A stretch of 64,000 bases of DNA. Source: Oligoflexia bacterium (lineage in GTDB: Bacteria > Bdellovibrionota > UBA1018). Both the position numbers and the translations under genes were made by a program. The first letter of the stretch is position 1. Each line of letters begins with the position of its first letter. The stretch spans positions 1 through 64,000 of the forward strand of contig CAITVN010000238.1 of NCBI GenBank assembly GCA_903895855.1. Reading direction: 5' to 3'. The notes beneath the pieces were generated by a model. The model was not told where the DNA came from. It made no database searches and saw nothing but the letters and a program-made list of their open reading frames with translations. This document shows, piece after piece, positions 1-9,186 of the stretch.

Positions 1-1
1 C

Positions 2-109
2 AAAAACGAACTCAAACGGAATTTGATAGGATACCTTCGCGGTCGACAAAAAAGGCCAGACCTTGTTCGCAGGTACTTCGAAGCAAGACACGTAAGCTAC
101 GCGGCCTAA
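2..109 (+). CDS. C-terminal tail of an unidentified protein (cut by window start)
   Basis: An open frame enters from the left edge and ends at TAA (107-109). The visible 35 residues are rich in Arg and Lys and end in RHVSYAA. The composition looks like a genuine basic C-terminus, but I do not recognise a family. It lies directly against the 5'-truncated chemoreceptor fragment that follows, so this gene, or the DNA carrying it, may have replaced the missing front part of that receptor. Too little is visible to say more. Confidence 0.35.
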   Translation, partial: KNELKRNLIGYLRGRQKRPDLVRRYFEARHVSYAA

Positions 110-125
110 GAATACGCACTATGTT

Positions 126-713
126 ATGCTCCTGGTAATAATTAATGAAATCGTATTTCAGACGAAGTTGCTTTCATTTAATGCTTCAGTTGAAGCAGCG
201 CGCGCGGGTGAGCATGGCAAGGGGTTCGCTGTCGTCGCAGAGGAAATTGGAAGCCTTGCCCAAATGAGCGGTACCGCCGCTAAAGAGATCTCTGAACTTC
301 TGGCAGTGAGTATTAAAAAAGTTGAAGACATTGTACTAAATAATCGCACTCGTATTCAGCAATCAGTGGGTGCCGGAAGGGATCGAGTCAATGCCGGAAT
401 TAAGACTGCAGAAGTGTGTAGTCAAGCGCTGGATAAAATTGTGCTTGAGGTTCATGATATGAACGGCATGATCAACAGCATTGCCGTTGCCACGAATGAG
501 CAGGCTTTGGGTGTTAGTCAAATCAAGGATGCCATGGAGCAAATTTCACAATCGACCAGCGAGAATTCAGAGATTTCTGCACAAAGTACAGAACTTGCCG
601 ACGGTCTTATTCGTCAAACCAAGTCTTTGAAAGCCATTGTTGTTGAGCTCGAGCACCTTGTGCTTGGTGGCCAATCTGGAAAGATTGATCTGAACTCAGA
701 ATATGCAAATTGA
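126..713 (+). pseudogene. 5'-truncated methyl-accepting chemotaxis protein (signalling domain only)
   Basis: The 195 residues are a chemoreceptor cytoplasmic signalling domain. The frame opens almost directly in the conserved hairpin tip that contacts CheA and CheW, with [20 protein letters not shown] at about residues 11-30, followed by [17 protein letters not shown] and a coiled-coil adaptation region. An in-frame stop lies at 93-95, and there is no room for a ligand-binding domain, transmembrane helices or the descending half of the signalling helix. Intact receptors usually exceed 400 residues. I read this as a remnant left by a deletion or rearrangement near position 120. A deliberately short soluble signalling fragment cannot be excluded. 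The start codon given is only the first one available. Confidence 0.75.
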
Positions 714-793
714 CTTCTCTCCTGGCAATCACTGGGCGCCAATAATATGGCAACCTTTTACAATCAACCAATTTACGATATTGTTGTAGAACG

Positions 794-1612
794 ATGAAAT
801 ATCAATTCGCTTTGATCGGCTTACTTTTTCTTAGCTCCACTTCATACGCCGATAGAATTGCCATCTATCATGGCAGTGGGGTCTGGGGCCCATCAACCAG
901 CCAAACCAAATCGTTACTGAGGCGCATGGGCCACACGATTCAAAATTTGACCGCCGCACAGATTCGCCACGGCGATCTTCGTACGGGTGAGTTTCGAGCG
1001 ATTTTCATTCCTGGAGGAGCCAGCTGGGTTTACGCCGCAGACCTCGGTGAGTTAGGGCAAAAAGAAATTCGCACTTTCGTTGAGGGTGGCGGCGGCTACT
1101 TAGGCACTTGCGCCGGTGCCTTTCTTGCGCTTTCTGACCGCATCGGTGGTGCGGTCACGGGTCCGTTCGGATTAGGGCTAATTCACGGAACCTCTGTTGA
1201 TCCTTTTAGACTCGGCATTAAGGGCTTTGGTAATGGCATGAAGAAGATACGGTTTCACATGGCTGGCTTTAAGAACTATTTCAAAGTTCTTTTCTTAGAG
1301 GGGCCCTTTTTGCGAATCAGCCCTGAGGCCCTTGAACGCCAAAACGGGGTCGTGGTTGCTCACTACTCAAACGGTGAGATTGCAGCTGCAGCCTTTGAGT
1401 CTGGGCGAGGTCGAGTTTTCATTACTGGGCCCCACATGGAGGTTGACGAAAAGCGAACGCGGTTGAGATTTCGATTTCACGACCCCGATAGCGAGTGGCC
1501 AATACTAAAACTTTGGATTTCGTACCTGCTTGGCGGGCCCCAACCCGAAATTCAGGCTGGCAATACACAAAACCTGAAAAAAAGAATCGTGGTCGATCAT
1601 GAATGGGGCTGA
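794..1612 (+). CDS. Exported class I glutamine-amidotransferase-like protein (BPL_N type)
   Basis: The 272-residue protein starts with a signal peptide ending near SSTSYA (residues 14-19). It continues as a flavodoxin/amidotransferase-like fold: RIAIYHGSGVW after the signal, IFIPGGASWVY near 70-80, and the nucleophile elbow GTCAGAFLAL near 103-112, whose Cys is the expected catalytic residue. This is the pattern of proteins annotated as biotin-protein-ligase N-terminal-like amidotransferases, which are not ligases themselves. The substrate is unknown. The stop lies 14 nt inside the next gene, so the two are probably co-translated. I am confident of the fold and export, not of the reaction. 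Confidence 0.7.
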   Translation: MKYQFALIGLLFLSSTSYADRIAIYHGSGVWGPSTSQTKSLLRRMGHTIQNLTAAQIRHGDLRTGEFRAIFIPGGASWVYAADLGELGQKEIRTFVEGGGGYLGTCAGAFLALSDRIGGAVTGPFGLGLIHGTSVDPFRLGIKGFGNGMKKIRFHMAGFKNYFKVLFLEGPFLRISPEALERQNGVVVAHYSNGEIAAAAFESGRGRVFITGPHMEVDEKRTRLRFRFHDPDSEWPILKLWISYLLGGPQPEIQAGNTQNLKKRIVVDHEWG

Positions 1613-2876
1613 ATTTTCGACCAATCTTGAATGGCTATCAGTCACCCTATTTGCTTTAGCAATTCTTCACACATTTTTAGTTAAGCGGTTTCATCACCTT
1701 GCGGCGAAATTCTCTGAGGGTTCGGTGGGTGAGAACTTCTTTCACCTACTGGGTGAGGTCGAGATCGTTTTTGGTCTTTGGGCGGCGGTGCTGTTAACCT
1801 GTTTGGCGTTGATTGAAAGCCCAAGTACTGCACTTCGATACTTAGAGTCGAGAAACTTTAACGAACCAGCGTTCGTTTTCGTCATTCTCGTTGTTTGCTC
1901 AACACGGCCAATTCTCGATATGGCCGAAGCGATAGTCATCAGAGTGAGTGAACGCCTACCCCTTCGGCCCGCTCTAGCATTCTACGCAACGGCCTTAACG
2001 ATTGGCCCCATTCTCGGAAGCCTCATTACCGAGCCCGCGGCTATGACCGTGACCGCTTTGTTGCTCTTAGAGCATATTTTCAAGAAGGCAGTTTCATCTC
2101 GACTGAAATATGCCACGTTGGGAGTGTTGTTTGTTAATGTCTCAATCGGCGGTACCTTAACCCCATTTGCTGCGCCTCCGGTGTTGATGGTGGCCGAAAA
2201 ATGGGGTTGGGGATTGAGTGAAATGTTTTTTTATTTCGGATGGAAGGGTGCCCTCGCCTGCTTTTTGTCGACTTTCATTATCACCACAAAATTTCGTAAA
2301 GAGTTGCAGACGGTTGAACTCAATCGTGTATCAGACCAAAAGGTGAGCCCGGTTTGGGTGCGTCTGATTCACTTACTTTTTCTTGTGGCAGTCGTGTCTG
2401 CGTCTCATCACTCGATTCTAGTCATCGGGCTTTTCTTGTTTTTCTTGGGGTTTGTTCAAGTAACAGACGAACACCAAGAACAAATTCGAATCAAAGAAGG
2501 CCTATTAGTTTCATTTTTTTTGGCAGGCTTGGTTGTGATCGGCGGCATGCAGGGCTGGTGGCTTGAACCCATAATTAGACAACTCAGTGCTTTGCCCTTG
2601 TATCTAGGCGCAATTGGTTTGACCGCATTCACCGACAATGCGGCCCTAACTTACCTTGGAACTCTTGTGCCCTCTTTGTCAGAAGCCTCTCGCTATGTGT
2701 TGGTTTCAGGTGCCGTGGTTGGTGGTGGCTTAACAGTAATAGCAAATGCACCTAATCCGGCTGGTTACAGCATTTTACAGCAATCTTTTGGCGAAGAAGG
2801 CATTAGCCCATTCTTACTATTTTTGAATGCACTCATCCCAACGACCATTTCGGCTCTGTGTTTTTGGTTTTTGTAA
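1599..2876 (+). CDS. Putative Na+/H+ antiporter-like integral membrane protein
   Basis: The 425-residue protein is strongly hydrophobic from end to end, with about ten to twelve predicted membrane spans. Glycine- and proline-rich breaks such as TIGPILGSLITEPAAMT (about 125-142) and SIGGTLTPFAAPP (about 182-194), plus a C-terminal TDNAALTYLGT, resemble the putative Na+/H+ antiporter group (PF07399-like, in the ion-transporter superfamily). These discontinuous helices usually carry the ion-binding acidic and polar residues. The start overlaps the preceding amidotransferase-like gene by 14 nt, implying one transcript. The transported ion is inferred from the family resemblance only. Confidence 0.65.
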   Translation: MNGAEFSTNLEWLSVTLFALAILHTFLVKRFHHLAAKFSEGSVGENFFHLLGEVEIVFGLWAAVLLTCLALIESPSTALRYLESRNFNEPAFVFVILVVCSTRPILDMAEAIVIRVSERLPLRPALAFYATALTIGPILGSLITEPAAMTVTALLLLEHIFKKAVSSRLKYATLGVLFVNVSIGGTLTPFAAPPVLMVAEKWGWGLSEMFFYFGWKGALACFLSTFIITTKFRKELQTVELNRVSDQKVSPVWVRLIHLLFLVAVVSASHHSILVIGLFLFFLGFVQVTDEHQEQIRIKEGLLVSFFLAGLVVIGGMQGWWLEPIIRQLSALPLYLGAIGLTAFTDNAALTYLGTLVPSLSEASRYVLVSGAVVGGGLTVIANAPNPAGYSILQQSFGEEGISPFLLFLNALIPTTISALCFWFL

Positions 2877-2884
2877 GGTGCTAC

Positions 2885-3472
2885 TCAAGATGTTTTGAAC
2901 CAACCGGTAAAAGTCAGCCGCGATTTGTGGCTCACCAGAACTTCATGTTCGAGCTCACGACTTAAAAAACACGCAAGGGTTCCGCCAGTAGGACTCACAT
3001 CTAGACTGGCCGGATCAGTATAAAGGCGAAGCATGCCACCGTCGGCAATTTTCCAATCATCATTGAGGTACAAAACGACTGTCACAATTCTCGAGTCATC
3101 AGACCGAAAGCTGTCGAGGTGGCGTTTATAAAATCCCCCAGCTGAATAGAAGGCATAATGGCCTTCAAATGACGAAATTCCGAGTAGCAGCTCTCGGTTG
3201 AGTGCCAGCTTGAGAGCTGCCAGTTTTGTGAAAAGATGGGCTTGGGTTGCGTTTGCCCCGCCCTCATCTAGCCACGAAATTGAGTCTTTGCGAATTTGAT
3301 CATTCTTGACGTGGGTTTTTCCCTTACCTATGCCGGCTTGAATGAAACGTTTGGCCAATTGAAGGTCTTGTGAGTCTGCGCGTAACAACTGAACGGTCGC
3401 GGCATCTAAGAAATCTGGAACGATGCAGCGTCCAGAAGTCAGAAGGGCTTGAGCAATGACTGTGTTGACCAT
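2885..3472 (-). CDS. 2-oxoglutarate/Fe(II)-dependent dioxygenase (prolyl-hydroxylase-like)
   Basis: The 195-residue protein shows the double-stranded beta-helix dioxygenase signature. The iron-binding pair His118-x-Asp120 lies in YKRHLDSF and the distal iron ligand His176 in LEHEVL. Arg185, in SRLTFTGWF, is the usual 2-oxoglutarate carboxylate anchor. The segment VVLYLNDDW followed by DGGMLRLY is typical of SM-20/prolyl-4-hydroxylase-type enzymes. The length fits a single-domain enzyme. It is convergent with the antiporter gene, with an 8-nt gap, and divergent from tyrS. The substrate, which could be a protein prolyl residue or a small molecule, cannot be deduced. Confidence 0.8.
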   Translation of the reverse strand: MVNTVIAQALLTSGRCIVPDFLDAATVQLLRADSQDLQLAKRFIQAGIGKGKTHVKNDQIRKDSISWLDEGGANATQAHLFTKLAALKLALNRELLLGISSFEGHYAFYSAGGFYKRHLDSFRSDDSRIVTVVLYLNDDWKIADGGMLRLYTDPASLDVSPTGGTLACFLSRELEHEVLVSHKSRLTFTGWFKTS

Positions 3473-3566
3473 CGATCGAGTCTAGCACACAGAGAGAAAA
3501 AAAATTTCATTAACTTAACCAACTCACTGCTTTTCAGAAACGAGCTGACTGAAGTATGCTCTGTGA

Positions 3567-4868
3567 ATGAATCCAAGTGAAAATCTTTACGATGAGCTGC
3601 AGGCAAGGGGCATCATTCAGCACGTGACTGATGCCGAGTTGAATAGCCACCTTTCTACCGCACCGATAGTTGTTTATGCAGGCTTTGATCCGACTTCAGA
3701 TAGTTTGCATGTCGGCAATCTTTTGGCCTTGGTAACCTTGCGTCGTTTTCAGCAAGCTGGGCACCACCCTATTGCAGTCGTGGGGGGCGCAACCGGTATG
3801 ATCGGAGACCCTAGCGGCAAATCACAAGAGAGACAGCTACTCACTCCTGACCTGTTGAAAAAAAATGTGGCCGGAATTACCCAGGTGATTTCGCGGTTTC
3901 TAGATTTCAATGGAGCTAATGGTGCCGTCACTCTCAATAATTTCGATTGGTTTGAAAAATTTAACTTCATCGATTTTCTTCGCGATGTAGGCAAGCACTT
4001 TACCGTCAATTACATGATGGCAAAAGAATCAGTGCGTGCGAGACTAGAAGATCGCGATCATGGAATTTCATATACCGAATTTTCATATATGTTGCTTCAG
4101 TCTTATGATTTTCAAGTTCTAAACAAAGAGAGAAACTGCACACTTCAGCTAGGGGGAAGCGACCAGTGGGGCAATATCACCGCCGGTACTGAGTTGATTC
4201 GTCGTATGAATGCAGCCGAGGGAGTAGAAGCAAAGGCCGTCTATGGGTTAGTCTGGCCGCTGATCACAAAAGCTGACGGCACAAAATTTGGCAAAACCGA
4301 GTCGGGCGCAGTCTGGCTGACGGCCGACCGAACGAGTCCTTATCAGTTTTATCAATATTTTATACAGACACCCGATCAAGATGTGATGAAGCTGCTTCGT
4401 TTGTTCACCTTTTTATCACTAGATGAAATTTCAAAAGTTGAGCAGGCCTTTTTGGCTGCACCCGGCGAACGACTGGCGCAGGTTACTCTTGCGCGCGAGT
4501 TGACCACCTTGGTTCATGGTGCTGATGAGTGTAAAAAGGTAGAATCTACCTCAAAGGCGTTGTTTGATTCTGGAATTTCGAGTTTGAGTCCTGAAACGAT
4601 TTTGGAACTGCTGGCCGAGACGCCCAGGTCTGTGCGTAAGAAAGCGACTCTGGCTGATGGAATCACTTTGGTCGATTTATTGGTGGGGTCAGGTCTTTCT
4701 GGTTCAAACGGCGCCGCTAGAAATGACATCAAAGGTGGCGGCGTTTACATTAACAATGATCGCATCGTTGATGTTGCTGCGAAAATTGGCCCAGAGCGCT
4801 TAATTGGTGGTAAGTGCATGGTGCTTCGAAAAGGTAAGAAGAATTACCATATTGTTGTTTTTGACTAA
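3567..4868 (+). CDS. tyrS: Tyrosyl-tRNA synthetase
   Basis: The 433-residue class I synthetase attaches tyrosine to tRNA-Tyr. The Rossmann core has YAGFDPTSDSLHVGNL near residues 37-52, where HVGN is the HIGH motif, and LQLGGSDQWGNI near 192-203, the tyrosine and ATP pocket. KFGKTE near 238 is the KMSKS equivalent. The C-terminal ~70 residues form an S4-like RNA-binding domain, with VYINNDRI and KKNYHIVVFD at the end. The length matches bacterial TyrS of about 420 residues. It stands alone, divergent from the dioxygenase gene. No T-box leader is visible in the short upstream gap. Confidence 0.97.
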   Translation: MNPSENLYDELQARGIIQHVTDAELNSHLSTAPIVVYAGFDPTSDSLHVGNLLALVTLRRFQQAGHHPIAVVGGATGMIGDPSGKSQERQLLTPDLLKKNVAGITQVISRFLDFNGANGAVTLNNFDWFEKFNFIDFLRDVGKHFTVNYMMAKESVRARLEDRDHGISYTEFSYMLLQSYDFQVLNKERNCTLQLGGSDQWGNITAGTELIRRMNAAEGVEAKAVYGLVWPLITKADGTKFGKTESGAVWLTADRTSPYQFYQYFIQTPDQDVMKLLRLFTFLSLDEISKVEQAFLAAPGERLAQVTLARELTTLVHGADECKKVESTSKALFDSGISSLSPETILELLAETPRSVRKKATLADGITLVDLLVGSGLSGSNGAARNDIKGGGVYINNDRIVDVAAKIGPERLIGGKCMVLRKGKKNYHIVVFD

Positions 4869-5031
4869 ACGCCGCATTGGTCAAACCGAGACTGCTTTAC
4901 CCAAAAATTTTAAGAGTGGCCTTAGGTCAGGTCAGCGTTTAACGAGAGGTCTAACCTTTCGCTTGCAGGGTGGCAGTCGCGGGCTTACATTATTGTCCTG
5001 GGGCAGTTTTAATCAATACAAAGGAGTGTTT

Positions 5032-5841
5032 ATGAAAAAAATTCAGTCAATCATCGCAATCGTTCTCACGCTGAGCTTAGTCGCTTTAGCTAGTTTTTCA
5101 TCGGGTGCTTGTAAGGGTGGCGCACCACAGATCATTCAAAAAGTAGTTTTTCAGCCTTCTGAAAATCTAGAAACTCTGAGGCTTTCACTGCAGTTTGCTC
5201 CATCCATTCAAACCAACCTTCAAGGCGCATTTACACTTAAGGATTATGGGTATCTTTTCATCAATCCGTATACTGAGACTGCACCGTTTGAAATTGGTTT
5301 TGAAATGAACACCTCGGTGTTTAATGAACAAGAGTATGTGCACATTGGTGGCACCACGGTTCTACCCAATGGAATGCCAATTGGTATTCCTTACGCCTTG
5401 GCCGAAATTAGAGGCACTCACCCGATTTCTGATAAATTTGACTTGATTGGATACGTCGATGTTTTGCACACTTCGTGGATTGGCATTGCGACCATGTTCT
5501 CGTTTATTGATCCTAAGTACTTTCCGCCGGGTCTCTCGATAACGCAGCAGTTTTTGTACAACAATCAAGGAGCCCCTGGTGCCATTGCAGCAGTATTCGG
5601 ACCGGTTGTTAACGAAGCTGGTGAAATTTTGAAAATGGGTGGAATTGCCTTCTTCGCGAATGTTCGCCAACTGGTAGCCATGTACCCACCAAAAGATACT
5701 TCTCAACGGGGTGAGTTGGCACTCTATCCTTCGAATGAGTTGATCATTCAAGGGCCGCAGGCCGCCAAATACGAAAACAATCCTAAAGCTTTGTTGAGAA
5801 TTCAGAATAATTTGATTCGTGGATTGAATCAGCAGCGTTAA
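5032..5841 (+). CDS. Putative lipoprotein of unknown function
   Basis: The 269-residue product begins MKKIQS with a hydrophobic signal sequence ending in SSGAC (Cys26), a plausible though atypical lipobox that would anchor it to the envelope. The body is beta-rich without a family I recognise. I chose the ATG at 5032 because AAGGAG lies 6 nt upstream and the signal peptide starts there. A longer open frame reaching back into tyrS has no such support. A terminator hairpin follows about 30 nt after the stop, so it is probably the last gene of a short transcript or monocistronic. Confidence 0.75.
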   Translation: MKKIQSIIAIVLTLSLVALASFSSGACKGGAPQIIQKVVFQPSENLETLRLSLQFAPSIQTNLQGAFTLKDYGYLFINPYTETAPFEIGFEMNTSVFNEQEYVHIGGTTVLPNGMPIGIPYALAEIRGTHPISDKFDLIGYVDVLHTSWIGIATMFSFIDPKYFPPGLSITQQFLYNNQGAPGAIAAVFGPVVNEAGEILKMGGIAFFANVRQLVAMYPPKDTSQRGELALYPSNELIIQGPQAAKYENNPKALLRIQNNLIRGLNQQR

Positions 5842-5872
5842 GTTTTTGACAGCTAGTATTTCTTAAATTTAG

Positions 5873-5911
5873 GGGCGGGCTTCCATTGGCTTGGGAGTTC
5901 GCCCTTTTTTT
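5873..5911 (+). terminator. Rho-independent terminator
   Basis: A GC-rich imperfect stem, GGGCG-GG-CTTCC pairing with GGGAG-TT-CGCCC, is followed immediately by a run of seven T. It sits about 30 nt downstream of the lipoprotein stop at 5841 and is well placed to end that transcript. Confidence 0.8.
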
Positions 5912-6025
5912 GGGGCAGTAGTAAATGACTAGGCAGAAAGCGCCAACTTGCAAAGTGGTAGTAGGGTTTGACAAGACTCGAATAGACCCCGAAAATAGTA
6001 GTGTCACCCAGGAGGGGTGAATGGA

Positions 6026-7648
6026 ATGAATAAAACTGAAAACCCACCGCCTCAAAAAATGCAGAGTCAGTTCGACCAAATCGAACAATTCATTAGTCGA
6101 GCAAGACAAATTGAAAAAGAACTGCAAGACGAACGGCTTCGGTTTCGAGAGTTTGAATCGAAGGCAAAACAAACATTCAAGGGCCTTCAAGAGCAGCAGC
6201 ACAAGGATCAAAAAACATTGCAGGAATGCCGAATGGAGCTCGCTAAGAACAAGGGCACTCTCTCGCGTTTTGTTTCTCAAGAAACCGAGGCTCGTGCGCA
6301 AGTGATGCAGCTTCAAACTGAGGTGGCCGAATTAACCGCGCAGTTACGCCGCTATCAGGCGGGTTGGGGCACCGTTTTAAAACGCGAAAAATTGGCACAA
6401 GAGCTACATGGCCAAGCCCAAAAAGACCTGATGGAAGTTGATCGTGTGAAAGCCGAGCTTGAAGAGGAGCGCCGCAGAACAAAGAAGTTTGAAAAAGAGG
6501 GCCGGGAGTCGCGCGAAACCTACGATCGCTTACTCAACGAAGAGAAAGATGAAAATCGTGAACTCTCGATACAACTCTCGAAAGTTCGTGCCGCACATTC
6601 GGCGCAAAGTGAATACGAGAAAACCCTTCAAGAAAGAGTACGCGGACTTTCAGAAGAAATGCGCACAGTGAGAGACGAGCTGGGCCGTTACAAAGAGTCA
6701 TGGGCATTGGTTCTAGAGCGCGAGCGAGAGGCGAAAGAGGTTCTTCTACACCGTGAGAAAGATCGCGCAACCCTTGAAGTAGCGACTGAATCGGTCAAAG
6801 CGATCACCAAACAATTACAAGAAGAAAAAGAGCGACGCGAACAAATTGAACGCCACGCCAAGCGGTACGAAACCGAGTTGCAGCACGCACTGGTTAGGCT
6901 ACACAGTGCCGAGTCGCGCTTCAGTGAGCTTACAAAAGAGCAGCAAGCCCTCGCGCATAAAAAGCGTAGTTTTGATGAAGAGATCGCCAAAATTGAAGGC
7001 GCTATTCGTGAGCGGTTTGAGTGGGAATACGCCAAAGAAAAAGAGCGGTTTAAGGCCGAGGTTGAAAAAGATTCATCTCTCGCCCAAGAGCGCTTTAGAA
7101 CTGAAGTACGCGAGTCTCTGAGGCACGAGTATGAGCAACGCCTCTTGCTAGACCAACAAAGGTACGGCCGAACTCAGACAGGTGTGGTTGCCGGTCAACC
7201 CGAGGTAATCGACAGCTTGAGGCAGGCGTTCTATAATGAGAAGGCCCGCTATGATCGCGAAGCCGAAGTGATCAGGTCTGAACTTGAGGCACTAAAGACT
7301 TCGTTGCCTTTGAAGCAGGTGCTTATGGCTAAAGACCTTGAGCTCAAAAAGGCAAAAGCCAAATTGGGTATCTTGCCACCACTTGGTGAAGCAGCGCAGC
7401 GGCTATCAGAGAACTTGAAGGCACTCGAAAAAGAACGCGAAGCGGTAGCTGAAGAATTGTGTACAGCCGAAAAGCAAATTGCCCAACAGTTAGAAAAGGT
7501 AAAAATTAAGGGCCAAGTGAATTCAGTAACAGCGGTACCGGTTCAAGGCGTGGTGGGAACGCTTGATGGCGCAGTCGCAGCGTTCGAGGGCCGAAAGGTA
7601 GCGCCGCCGCCGTTTCTTCATAGAAATTCGCCTGTGGCCAATAGTTAG
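6026..7648 (+). CDS. Long coiled-coil protein, function unknown
   Basis: The 540-residue protein is dominated by charged heptad-rich sequence (Glu, Lys, Arg, Gln, Leu) from about residue 10 to 480, with no signal peptide and no membrane span. It is therefore an elongated cytoplasmic coiled coil. The last ~60 residues are less charged, with a Val/Ala-rich stretch and a Pro-rich end. I took the ATG at 6026 because GGAGGGG at 6011-6017 is well spaced for it; a GTG at 6017 overlaps that ribosome site. Such proteins act as scaffolds or cytoskeletal elements, but nothing here tells which. The next gene follows after 22 nt. Confidence 0.75.
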   Translation: MNKTENPPPQKMQSQFDQIEQFISRARQIEKELQDERLRFREFESKAKQTFKGLQEQQHKDQKTLQECRMELAKNKGTLSRFVSQETEARAQVMQLQTEVAELTAQLRRYQAGWGTVLKREKLAQELHGQAQKDLMEVDRVKAELEEERRRTKKFEKEGRESRETYDRLLNEEKDENRELSIQLSKVRAAHSAQSEYEKTLQERVRGLSEEMRTVRDELGRYKESWALVLEREREAKEVLLHREKDRATLEVATESVKAITKQLQEEKERREQIERHAKRYETELQHALVRLHSAESRFSELTKEQQALAHKKRSFDEEIAKIEGAIRERFEWEYAKEKERFKAEVEKDSSLAQERFRTEVRESLRHEYEQRLLLDQQRYGRTQTGVVAGQPEVIDSLRQAFYNEKARYDREAEVIRSELEALKTSLPLKQVLMAKDLELKKAKAKLGILPPLGEAAQRLSENLKALEKEREAVAEELCTAEKQIAQQLEKVKIKGQVNSVTAVPVQGVVGTLDGAVAAFEGRKVAPPPFLHRNSPVANS

Positions 7649-7670
7649 TCTAAACGATAGACTACGATCA

Positions 7671-8486
7671 GTGGCAAAAATCGATTGGTTGAGAAAAGCT
7701 TCACGCGCGATTCCAGGTGAGCCCGGTGTCTACACTTTTTTCTGTGAAAATGGAAATCTCGTCTACGTTGGCCAATCGAAAAATCTTAGGCGTCGAATAC
7801 TTCAGTACTTGAACGCAAAGAGAGTAAAGAAACACCTGAAAATGCGGCTGATTTCTCGAACTTCTGCTCGGCTTAAGTTCATCGTGTGTGCGTCTCAACT
7901 TGAGGCTCAACTACTAGAAAATGACCTCATTCAACGCTTGAAACCGAGATTCAATATTGCCGGCGCATTTTCGCACCGGTATCCGTTCATAGGTTTGATG
8001 GCGCAGAACATTAACCAACAAGAATTTGTTGATGTCAGTTTCGTTATCACCCGCGAACCCGAAAAGTATCCTGGATTTCAATTTCATGGTGTCTATCGCT
8101 CGTGGTCTTTAACGGTTAAGGCTTTCGAGAGTTTCATGAATCTATTTTCGATGATTGCTATTGTTAAAAATAAGCCGAAACTTGAACAAGCTTATCGTGA
8201 CCAACGATGGAAGTTTAGTCGTGTTTCGGCTGACTATGTTGAAATTCTAAATCGATTGTTGTCGGGTGAAGATAGCGACATCAGCCGACTGGTCTTAGAT
8301 CTCGCTGATTCTGCGCAAGCAAGAAAAAAAATGCGTCAGACCCAAGGTCACCTTAATTGGATCAAGTATTTCATGAAACACGAAATTTCAGTTTTGAAAA
8401 AAATGAGAAAAGTGTGCTCCGAAGTGGGTTACCCTATCTCTCAGGTGGCACGAGATCAATTGCGCCTTCGGTCTGTGCTTGAATGA
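7671..8486 (+). CDS. GIY-YIG nuclease domain protein, UvrC N-terminus-like
   Basis: The 271-residue protein opens with GEPGVYTFF and, about ten residues on, VYVGQSKNLRRRILQY. This is the GIY-YIG core, with the Tyr and Arg residues used for catalysis. It continues with SQLEAQLLENDLIQRLKPRF, where the Glu of the LEN segment is the usual metal ligand. This is how the UvrC N-terminal half and stand-alone relatives such as Cho begin. The RNase-H-like endonuclease half and the helix-hairpin-helix of UvrC are absent, so it is not UvrC. A GTG start is used. Its 3' end overlaps the convergent response-regulator gene by 53 nt. Confidence 0.75.
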   Translation: MAKIDWLRKASRAIPGEPGVYTFFCENGNLVYVGQSKNLRRRILQYLNAKRVKKHLKMRLISRTSARLKFIVCASQLEAQLLENDLIQRLKPRFNIAGAFSHRYPFIGLMAQNINQQEFVDVSFVITREPEKYPGFQFHGVYRSWSLTVKAFESFMNLFSMIAIVKNKPKLEQAYRDQRWKFSRVSADYVEILNRLLSGEDSDISRLVLDLADSAQARKKMRQTQGHLNWIKYFMKHEISVLKKMRKVCSEVGYPISQVARDQLRLRSVLE

Positions 8487-9186
8487 GCCAATTGCGTACG
8501 TGCCGAAGGAGTTCAGAATCAGCTAGGTCGAATGTGCATTGAATGGCATGAGTTGAGGGCTGGGCCTCCTGCCAGGTTCGCGATACTGAAACTAAAACCG
8601 TACGCTTTTTTGAAAACATCGAGTCCCACAACGGTGAGTTTAAGCCAAGTACTGTGCCCTTCGGAACAACAGCGGTGGTCTCGATGGTAACGCCTTTCTC
8701 ATCGATCTCACGAATTCGATAAGGAACCTCAAGGTGAATCACGGGTTGACTCATTGGACTCAATGTTCGAACGTTCGGTGTTTGGTCTTTCAGCCTGTCA
8801 GACTCAACCCAACGGCCCAACTTTGAGATGAAGACATCGCGTACCAACGGCTTCACGACGAAGTCATTAGCACCCATCGAAATGGTTTGAGAGATAATTT
8901 TCGAGTCGGCCAGGCCAGAAGCCATCATGACCGCTATGTCATTGCCAAACTGGTGACGAATTTCTCTGAGGGTTTCAAGGCCCTCGAGAGCCTGTGAAAA
9001 ATTGATATCTAAGATAATCAGAGTTGGCCTGTGTGCCGAAACGGCCTTCATGAGAGCGTCAGGTGTGGTAAACGAGAAAGCTTTGATTCCGAATTTGTGT
9101 AACGCAAAAAGTACTAAGCGGTTGAAGTCGATGTCATCATCTGCCACATAGACAACTTTTTGAAAATCGTGAGGTGATACGCTCAT
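8434..9186 (-). CDS. Response regulator: REC domain with C-terminal PilZ-like domain
   Basis: The 250-residue protein has an N-terminal receiver with the acidic cluster ADDD (residues 15-18), the phospho-acceptor Asp in LIILDINF near 60, MMASG near 88, and the conserved Lys in FVVKPL near 112. The C-terminal ~100 residues look like a degenerate PilZ-type beta-barrel. The canonical RxxxR c-di-GMP motif is not obvious, so nucleotide binding is uncertain. It overlaps the upstream paralogue by 4 nt and is probably translationally coupled to it. No partner kinase is nearby. Confidence 0.75.
   Translation of the reverse strand: MSVSPHDFQKVVYVADDDIDFNRLVLFALHKFGIKAFSFTTPDALMKAVSAHRPTLIILDINFSQALEGLETLREIRHQFGNDIAVMMASGLADSKIISQTISMGANDFVVKPLVRDVFISKLGRWVESDRLKDQTPNVRTLSPMSQPVIHLEVPYRIREIDEKGVTIETTAVVPKGTVLGLNSPLWDSMFSKKRTVLVSVSRTWQEAQPSTHAIQCTFDLADSELLRHVRNWLIQAQTEGAIDLVPPER

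Noticed and set aside
4804..5031. Longer start for the lipoprotein gene reaching into tyrS
   Set aside because: A clear AAGGAG site and signal peptide begin at the ATG at 5032; the upstream part overlaps tyrS and has no protein-like features.
7671..8486. Truncated UvrC
   Set aside because: The protein is coherent over 271 residues with its own C-terminal half; it fits a stand-alone GIY-YIG protein better than a broken UvrC.
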